From NCBI GenBank assembly GCA_040437565.1, contig JBDOQK010000009.1, positions 186,001-250,000 on the forward strand: a DNA stretch of 64,000 nucleotides, written 5' to 3'. The notes under the pieces were generated by a model. That model was not told where the DNA came from. It did not search any database and worked only from the letters and a program-made list of their open reading frames with translations. Position numbers and translations under genes: made by a program. Shown in pieces: positions 55,816 to 64,000 of this stretch. This DNA comes from Albugo candida (Eukaryota; Oomycota; Peronosporomycetes; Albuginales). How positions within the stretch are numbered: position 1 is the first letter of the stretch; every line of letters begins with the position of its first letter.

Positions 55816-58800
55816 ATGGAACGTAGAGATTCTTTCACATACAACAATACCTCATCTGCATCCCTGTACCATCGTCGATCCAGTGGCAGTGAGAGCTCCA
55901 TACCGACGACATCGCGGCACGGTATTTGGGTCGAAGTCCAGGACCCAATGGTCCCTTTTTCGAATGCTGAAATCCTTCAGGAGCATAACACCAAGTACTA
56001 CTCAAACTCACATGAACTCAAGCAGGATATCCACTTTTTTGCGGTCGATAAAGTAGAGGAAGATATACCCGTTCTGGAAGCCGACCACGATCGCGATTCT
56101 TTCCTGGTAGATCAAGTGTTACAAGACGACCAAGAATGCAGCGATCAAGATCGATCCTCGTTCACAGATCAGTGTGAAGATATCGCCGGAGTGAAGGATA
56201 TAGACGAAGAAGCGGAAGAGGACGAAGGCGACATGAATGAACACCACCAAGTATCCGAATCGAACGCGCAGTCACAGTTGGATCCCGAGGATACAGCTTT
56301 CATTCAACAACACGCCGAAGATGATAGAAGCGATGCAGATCACTCTCAGGATCGAGATATCATCGAAAGCATGAGTCGTACACAGACAGCTGCATCACAT
56401 TCGTCGAGTCATGTTGAGAGTTCACCATTGACTCGGCAATTTGCGCAGATACCGCCAGTAATAACATCAGCGAACAGTGTCTACTCACTAAATAATCGTA
56501 ATACACAACGCCAATTAGTACGGAGTGGATGGCTATACAAGCAGCGGGAAGTTTTAAAATCGTGGAATCGACGGTACTTTGTACTGTTGAAACGTATCAA
56601 TCTACAATCGGGAAGCATCTCTGCTTCATTTCAATATTATAAAAGTACCAACTTTGCGAAGCTCCGCGGAGAGATACAGCTGCAAGACGGACCGGTTTGG
56701 ATTCGCTTTTTACAAAATCACGAGAGCAAACGACCTTTTTGCTTTGAAGTGTGTCAAGGAGACTACTCAATGGTCTGTCAAGGAACGGACCAAGACGACG
56801 TGAATGGATGGGTACAACATCTCCAAAGTCTGAATTCTGATGTTCGAAGACTGGCAGAATCCACGTCGACAGCTTCTAACAGACGATCAACGTCGACGAA
56901 TAGACCACCGGTGTACGCAACATCAACGCAAAGAACGATTGGAAAACCCAAGATTTCGGCTTTACCGTCATCGAATGCGACTTCCTCGTGCAAGACAAGG
57001 CCACAAGCAATCCTGTCACAATTGGAAAGCTCGAGAAAAAAGTCATATACAACTTTCAATCCTTTATCTGAAAGCAAGATGGTCGATCGATACAAAACGA
57101 AGCGAGAACGGGCTACACGTACGCGTGAAAGCAGAGTGGTGGCAGAACTACGTCGGATTTTCCAAGCTCCAAAATCGCGAGAAGCAATAAAATGCCGTTC
57201 TTTTGTCCGAAGTATCGACTTTCAGAGTAAAACGCTCGAGAATCCAATCAAACGGATTCGAGACTTTCATGGAGAGTTAGTTGAAAATGTGTTACGGGAA
57301 CATGGGACTCGACTTGTGAGGCTGCAGCGGACACATTCGAGCTTCAACATGGATTCCTCCACATCCGTACTTCGCAAAGTAGCAAGCGATAATATCCAGA
57401 TGAAAGAGTTTAAGGAACTAGAATCCGTCATCCGTTATTGTACTTGTGTCTATCTCGAGGAGCTCATTTATCTGCCTTTACTCGATGGGCTGCAAGCATA
57501 CTTGCGGCAAGAGTATCAGGATGAAGATATCAGTATGAATCGAAAGCTTCGCTGGCTCCAGGGAAAAGATCAAGCTCATTTTCATATTCCAAACTCGATC
57601 AAATCGCCTACCGGGTGGCGCAAATCGTGGCGTCTTCTCTCCCGAATGATCGTACACACTTTACCCACACCCAAATATGAAGTTTTGGTAGCTACGATAC
57701 AGGACATACAAGCAGCGTACCACCGACAGCACGGAGTTCCCGTGGACTTGGAGCCCGATGAGCTTCTTCCTATTTTGACATATGTCATAGTGCATAGCGG
57801 ACTGGACAATTTGATGTCACTTAAAGTACTACTAACGGAATTCAGTACGTTGACTGCGACACAAGCCGGAAACACAGGAGATGATTTAGCGTTGCATCTT
57901 TTCACAGCTTCTGTTGAGCTCATCAAAACAGTACGGATACCAGCAGTACTCGAAGATATATTTCGCGATCCGGTAGCAATCTCAATCGATGCGGATTGGT
58001 GTCGATACTTTGACTTTGAGCCGGAGCAAACGTATCGTTATGGAGCTGCTATTCACGAAGTTACCATGCATGGGATGACTGCATTTGGGCTCTCCGTAAC
58101 TCATGGGCACATTCTTGTCACGGTGAATGGACAGAATGTGGTGTTATGGCCGTATCAGGACATCATCAATTTTCTACAAGTGACAACGCCTCCGTATCGC
58201 TTGTCGTTTATCTCATCGACGGATTATTTCAAAATTCTGACTACAACTAAATCGCTATGGAATGTTGCTTTGATGTACGCCTGTCAGCGTGGAGATATTG
58301 CAAGCGTGCAGATGCTGCTAGCGAATGGAGCTGAAGTCAATTATGTCGCTCATGAATGCGGTGGAAATTCGCCTCTGCATGTCGCTGTGAGTGCATTACA
58401 TTTCAATGTGGTCTCGTATCTATTACAACATGGAGCTAGAGTGAATGCGATCGGCGAGTATGGTCGAAGTGCTTTGCATATGGTTGGCGCTCCCTGCGTG
58501 ATGCCTTGCTCGTATTGGGAAGGTCCCGATCGATACGATGGTAGAGAATCCATCCTCTCATCCTCTCATTCCACTACGACGAATTCCAAGACAGAATCGA
58601 GTGTTGATACGATTATGTCTTCTCCCTCTGCTCAGAAACGTANNNNNNNNNNNNNNNNNNNNNNNNNNNNNNNNNNNNNNNNNNNNNNNNNNNNNNNNNN
58701 NNNNNNNNNNNNNNNNNNNNNNNNNNNNNNNNNNNNNNNNNNGCCTTGCTCGTATTGGGAAGGTCCCGATCGATACGATGGTAGAGAATCCATCCTCTCA

Positions 58801-61739
58801 TCCTCTCATTCCACTACGACGAATTCCAAGACAGAATCGAGTGTTGATACGATTATGTCTTCTCCCTCTGCTCAGAAACGTACGAATTCAATGTCGCAAT
58901 TCAAATACAATGAAAGGATTATTCTGATTATTCGGAAGCTTTTGAACCATGGAGCAAGTCTTGATCAGGTCGATTTGTATGGGAATACGATACTGATGCT
59001 ACTAGCCGATAAAGGATGTTTGGGTGGAATTGATGTGGTCATGGAGGCTGATGGCGCATTTGCTCTAAACGCTCAGAATTGGGTCCATGGAATGTCGGCA
59101 TTGACACTGGCAGCCAAGCAAGGACAGTACGAAATCGTCGAAGCTCTTTTAGATTATGGAGCATTTGTCGATCTTCGGACACTCCATGGCGAATCTGCTT
59201 TACATTTTGCAGCCGCCAATGCGAATCGTTCTATCTGTGAGATTTTGATTGAAAAAGGGGCAACGGGAAATGCGCAAACAAACAAAGGTCTGACGCCACT
59301 GATGGTAGCCGTGTCAAAAGGACATTCGGTGAGTCTGTTTGAGCAGTTTTGCTTTCGTGATCGACGTTTATTGCTTCCCTCCCTCCAACGAAGAGGAACT
59401 GCTTCGGTACCATACACAGCTGTGATCACGAATGATGCAAGCTTTTTCGCCGACAACAATGTCGATGAATCCCAGCTTGTTGAGTCTAATGCACAGACGG
59501 ACGATTATCGAGTCATGGAGACGATCGAATATCTTTTGGAGCAACACGCCAACACGGAATTTGTCAATCGTCAGTACCGCACCACTTTGCATTATGCAGC
59601 GATATATGGAGATAAAAGCATCTACGAGTTTTTAGAAAGCCAATTTGAGAGACAACGTGATAGCAGCCAATTGTCCATGCCCTTGCATGATATTCCTGAC
59701 ATCAATGGCTACTCGGCTCTGTCTTTCTTGCACAAACGAGAGGAACACTTTGATCCTGAGACGGAGGATTTTTTGTACGAAGAAAGAGATGGTGAAAAAG
59801 AGCTGATTGCAGGTTCTTTGGAGTCGCTGGTACGAGCGATTTTCCAGTCAAGACACACGAATTGGGAAGATATTGCCACGATTGTCCGATTCTGCGACGA
59901 CTGCAGTCAATTTGAAGCGCTTCTTACTCTGTTACGAGCTCATTTGACGACAATTGAATCCATCAATTCGACCGATACGCCGACAAAAGAGGAAAACGGA
60001 GGGAAAATGACGCCTGTATTCTCACTTCGGATAGTGCTGAGTATCCTCGATATGATTATCCATTCCGTGCGACATCAACAAGTGATTGATTTGGAAGTCT
60101 GTGAAGCAGTGTGTCGCATGATGAGTCAGATTTTCGTCTTGATGGGTGAACAGGATCGACAGTGTATGCAGTGGCTAAAGTGTTATTCCATTCTGCCTTC
60201 ATTTTTGGATGCTTGTCGATCAGGTCGTCTGTACGACTTCCAGTGGCAGTTTCCATGTGAGCTTCAGTATGCAGAATTGATGGATTTGCTCAAGGAAGCG
60301 AAGAAACATGACCAAACGCTCCTGTTTATCGAGGAAGAAAAGGAAGATCCATGTGAGGAGTCCTACAAGCTCAGCGTCCAAGATGAGCTGCTGACGGGCG
60401 CGTTTCCAAAGTCAAACAGCTTACTGAAATCCTTGGACGCTTCTGATCCAAATATGCACAATATTCGGCGTCGACTTTGTATCGCTGGCGTTTGGACGGG
60501 TCCAGGAGAACAAATGACTCAGCAGTATACTTCCACCGACACTATCGAAAAGAAAATCCATTGTGACAATCACAAGACGAATTTTTTGGTCAAAGGACTG
60601 AGCAATGAGAGAGCGCGTCTTTGGTACTTCCTGCTTCAATGAACGATGTTTGTAAGCTAAAAGTTGATGTGTTTAGGATCCTGGAGCTCGATGCAATGAT
60701 ATTTGCTCAGCAAATCACTTTGCTACAGCATTGTCTTTTCAGCAGAATTAAAAGTAAGACCAATGGATCGATAGACATACGAACGCTGACATGATGTTCC
60801 ACAGTGTCTGAGTTTTTGGCAGGCAAAAGAGATGCGACTAAAACTCCGTTTTACGATCGGTTACGCAAACTTCATAATCATGTACGCCATTTCTTCCGTT
60901 TGAGGCTTTGGGACTGATTCAGCATCCCTTTAGATCACCACATGGATTGTGAGTCATATTCTGACGTATGAAGACGTCGATCAACGTGCTCAGTTGCTGG
61001 CTTACTATATAAAAGTTGCTGCAATTTGCTTGTCTCCAATACAGAATTTCGATGGCTTTATGGCGATAATGAACGCGACCAATGACACTTCTATCTTCCG
61101 CCTGCAAAAGACATGGGGGAGACTTCTTCCACAATCACGAGAACTCTGGCATGAATTGAAAAAACATACTGAAAATGCTGCCAGGTAAATGATACTCTGA
61201 AGCCACCCACAAGTGCTGACAATTGCATCCAGGACTCTGAATAAAGCATTACGGGAAGCTTCCCCTCCCACTGTGCCTTACATTGGTGTCGTCATTCAGA
61301 ATATCGTCGTCTCACAGGAATATCCCGATTTTGTCGAAGATAATTTGGTGAATTTGAAAAAGGTTTCTATCCACTCGATAATCCCTTTGGAGTTGGGCTG
61401 AGAATTTGATTGCGATAGAGTCGACAAAGAAAGGCGATCGTATCGACGCTATCAAAACTTCAGCAGGTGCCGTATTTGTTCCCAGTGGAGAAGCGTGTCA
61501 TTGTAAGTATATTCTTGTGAGGTCGGTGCATTCCTGTTTCAGCGTTCATTTCGTAGGAGCATTTATGCTCCAGCCCCAAATATGGAGATCAGGACTCGGC
61601 TTTTCAACGATCGCTGATACTGGAACCTCGCGTGACCAAGCGACAAGTCGAAGAAAAAAATCTCATCGCTCATGATACATCTCATAAGCCTTTTGATACC
61701 CAAACTTCGTTCATGCGCAGGAATGCGGCACACAAGTGA
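55816..61739 (+). CDS. PH - VPS9-like - ankyrin - REM - RasGEF multidomain protein
   Basis: Seven exons join in phase: 55816-60623, 60677-60753, 60805-60881, 60934-61184, 61233-61362, 61419-61502 and 61593-61739, about 1777 aa after removing the artefact. The start is ATG 55816 (MERRDSFTYNN); the frame above has no ATG. Domains in order: acidic N-terminus; PH (about 234-341, 'SGWLYKQREVLKSWNRRYFVL'); VPS9-like Rab5-GEF region (about 475-710, 'DELLPILTYVIV', without an obvious catalytic Tyr); a possible PDZ-like piece (about 718-805); ankyrin repeats (from about 813 to 1200); a REM-like segment (about 1248-1300, 'LIAGSLESLVRAIF'); and a RasGEF catalytic domain in exons 2-7 ('FAQQITLLQHCLF', 'NFDGFMAIM', 'RLQKTW', 'PYIGVVIQNI', 'LEPR'). 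Gap 58643-58742 duplicates 58503-58642. The single long frame stops at 60642, hiding the GEF domain unless exons are joined. It probably activates Ras- and Rab5-type GTPases at membranes. Confidence 0.82.
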
Positions 61740-61935
61740 CCATTCATGGGAATCCAGGGACACCAATACCACCCAGTCGGGCGAGATCAGCCTGTTTGGA
61801 TGCTCAAAGTGCTTGGTGCAAACTTCTACAGGATTGAGAGTCCATCGACGGGAGATGAGAGGAGGATTGATAAAGATACTCTGGAGAGTCAAAAGATTTG
61901 TTAGAGTTGGCTTTTTTGGTAGAAAAACATCGTCA

Positions 61936-63471
61936 TTATGATCTTATTGCTTCGAAGACTTTGGTAGCTGCAATATTCGAGAATTGAGACAAGTAGAGCC
62001 ATGAAGAAAGTCAAGAAACTTACCGATGCCACAAATGTCTGCTGGAGCTTGTTGCTGATACCCTTGCTGCAAGTGCTTGATCGCATACTCGCGGATACGT
62101 GCATTGAGCGCAGCATCGTCTGGATCCTGTCCTCCCTTCTTGTCAGCAGCAATCGAAGCGGTACACTAAAATGTTTTCAGTGATGGATCAAATCCGAGAA
62201 TTCAGAGCGTACCACAAGGAGCCCATACAATGCTCGAGCATTATACTGTTTATTGATCTGCAGTGCGTGAGAATAATGCTTCCGAGCGTTCCGAAGATTC
62301 TTCATCCCGCCAATTGTGCAGTAGATCTACTCATCAGATACGCTAATTCCACTCAACCACAAAAACACCTCAGCTTACATCTGCCAATCGAACATGATAC
62401 GCCGAGTCTGCGGGATTCAACAGCAACAACTCTTCGTAGCAGAATCCAGCGTACGCATACGATCCCCTCGTCAGGTACGTTTCCGCCAATTCCAACCACT
62501 ATAAAAGTCCTCACCAAGCCATCAGTAGAGTCTCAATCAAAGTGTAAAGCGTACAGCTGTTTGATCCGTCTGATAGGTCTTTAAAAACGCATTCAAAGCC
62601 AAAATCACTTCTTGCGTCTTCTCCTGAGCCTTCAAAACAGCGATTTTGCGTTTGATAACCAGCTATCAAAAGAGATCGTCAGAAATAAAACATCATTCCG
62701 TATCGAGATACGCCACCGCGTTGGCTGGATTCTCTTGTAAGATTTTATCGTAAATGTCGAGCGCATTTTTGAATTCTCCTTTTACTTCTGCCGACATTCC
62801 GATGAGTCGCTTCACGCGCGCGCTCTGTGGGAATCGATCAATGAGCTTCTATTAAAATGTAAATTTTATGAGCGCAAACATTCTCAAAAGAGAATAGCGA
62901 ATGACGACTTTGAGACACAATTCTGCAGTTTCTATTTGGTGCGTGTCAATTGCAGCAAGAAATACGAGTTCGTAGATGGTCCACACTGAAAAATTGAGCG
63001 ATTATGACGTTTGATGCTTGCGAAGGAAAGAATTTGAAAGTACGTGTATCTCCGAGGCGANNNNNNNNNNNNNNNNNNNNNNNNNNNNNNNNNNNNNNNN
63101 NNNNNNNNNNNNNNNNNNNNNNNNNNNNNNNNNNNNNNNNNNNNNNNNNNNNNNNNNNNNGAATGACGACTTTGAGACACAATTCTGCAGTTTCTATTTG
63201 GTGCGTGTCAATTGCAGCAAGAAATACGAGTTCGTAGATGGTCCACACTGAAAAATTGAGCGATTATGACGTTTGATGCTTGCGAAGGAAAGAATTTGAA
63301 AGTACGTGTATCTCCGAGGCGATTAGCATGCTTTTCAATGAGCGTGGTGCCGTATTTTAATACAATGTGCGGTACTCTTTTATTTTCCTTGCGAATGAGC
63401 GTGAGAAGGTCTACGTATTGATGATATCCGCCGCCTTTTTCAGCGGCTTGGAGCTTTTCAAGGTACTCCAT
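61936..63471 (-). CDS. EMC2: ER membrane protein complex subunit 2 (TPR protein)
   Basis: Eight small exons join in phase: 63471-63306, 62985-62909 (second assembly copy 63247-63171), 62848-62717, 62662-62555, 62498-62379, 62326-62213, 62165-62024 and 61967-61936. Introns are about 47-63 nt and the product is 296 aa, against 297 in human. The TPR-type sequence matches the family: 'LWTIYELVFLAAID', 'RVKRLIGMSAEVKGEF', 'ALDIYDKILQENPANA', 'RKIAVLKAQEK', 'WLELAETYL', 'FCYEELLLLNPAD' and 'GGMKNLRNARKHY'. EMC2 is a cytosolic scaffold of the EMC insertase, which inserts tail-anchored and multipass membrane proteins into the ER. Gap 63061-63160 duplicates 62899-63060 at 63161-63322. The donor after exon 3 is the weak GTGGCG, chosen by phase. 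It is convergent with the RasGEF gene, 196 bp between stops. Confidence 0.88.
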
Positions 63472-63530
63472 GGAAGGTGTTTCGAGAGCCTATATGTTAT
63501 AATGTATAAGATATACGCTCGATTCAATTA

Positions 63531-64000
63531 TCACAGGAAATTAGTTGATTTGACGATACGTTGCTCGTGCGGTAAGGAAAGGCGTTCTGGATAGAATGTA
63601 TGTCCTTCGGGATATTCGGCTAAATTTTCCAAACGCGCGGCGTAGATGTCAACGTATCGCTGAACAAAGAACGCGAATTGAGAGGGATAACTCTCCGCTC
63701 GAAACACAGAGCCGAACGTTGGATGAATCAAGTCTTCCAATTGATGTTGAATTTCTGGATGGCATTCTACCAACGTCGACACAAATCGACGCGACTACAG
63801 AAATGAACACATGCTCATTCAAATTGTAATTACGCAAATAACGGCGTACCTCTTCGTTATCATCTGCGTGGCGCTCATAATGTATCTTCCGCAACATTTC
63901 TTCAATCGCGCTGATCTAAACCAAATTTCGCATTATTCGTCTCCAATACGCCATGAATGTCTACCTGAAACGCTAAAAACTGATAGCTGGGTGTTCTTTG
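63531..64000 (-). CDS. HAD-family 5'-nucleotidase (NT5DC-type), C-terminal part, cut by window edge
   Basis: Exons on the minus strand: 64000-63965 (partial), 63915-63850 and 63794-63531, with introns of 49 and 55 nt, in phase. The translated end carries marks of the NT5DC/cytosolic purine 5'-nucleotidase family C-terminus: 'TFGSVFR', 'QRYVDIYAARLENL' and 'HTFYPERLSLPHE' just before the stop. The catalytic HAD motifs (DxDxT) would be beyond the window, so activity cannot be judged. EMC2 starts 59 bp downstream on the same strand. Confidence 0.72.

Overview
The window is eukaryotic nuclear DNA. The best fit is an oomycete with compact genes, and I infer a white-rust (Albugo-type) genome with moderate confidence. 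Supporting signs are GT..AG introns of about 48-90 nt (mostly 50-66), very short intergenic distances, secreted GH131-like proteins, katanin-interacting and centriolar-satellite type proteins expected in an organism with flagellate zoospores, and domain fusions of the kind common in stramenopiles.

The window has two halves. From 1 to about 33.5 kb it is repeat-like accessory DNA. Copies of one module are scattered in both orientations: a secreted GH131-like gene, an unidentified 'gene X', and decayed copies of a neighbouring gene block. Four GH131-like genes or gene pieces have open frames (846-2371, 12774-13214, 18816-19784, 31019-33455) and a fifth is a wreck (about 8480-9183). Three decayed copies (about 10370-12673, 14120-17935 and 25060-28960) match the intact block at 34.1-44.1 kb and share one internal deletion. 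A degenerate Ty1/copia-type element (about 20444-24650) interrupts one gene X relic.

From about 34 to 64 kb the DNA is gene-dense and conserved. In order: an ADIP/SSX2IP-like coiled-coil protein (-), an unidentified 787-aa protein (-), a Frizzled-CRD-like secreted protein (+), a KATNIP-like protein (-), an Arb2-FYVE-AGC kinase fusion (-), topoisomerase III beta (+), a small possible gene (+), a PH-VPS9-ankyrin-REM-RasGEF fusion (+), EMC2 (-), and the 3' end of an NT5DC-type HAD 5'-nucleotidase (-). I worked out exon structures by hand for the ADIP-like, CRD, KATNIP, TOP3B, RasGEF, EMC2 and NT5DC genes, using splice sites and reading phase.

The assembly has 17 gaps of exactly 100 N. At 15 of them, sequence just left of the gap is repeated just right of it, sometimes with a few SNPs; one more sits inside a tandem-repeat tail consistent with the same cause. 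These are contig ends that overlap but were not merged. Apparent duplications of TOP3B exons, of the KATNIP/kinase junction, of part of the ankyrin gene and of an EMC2 exon are therefore artefacts. Any reading frame that crosses a gap is suspect.
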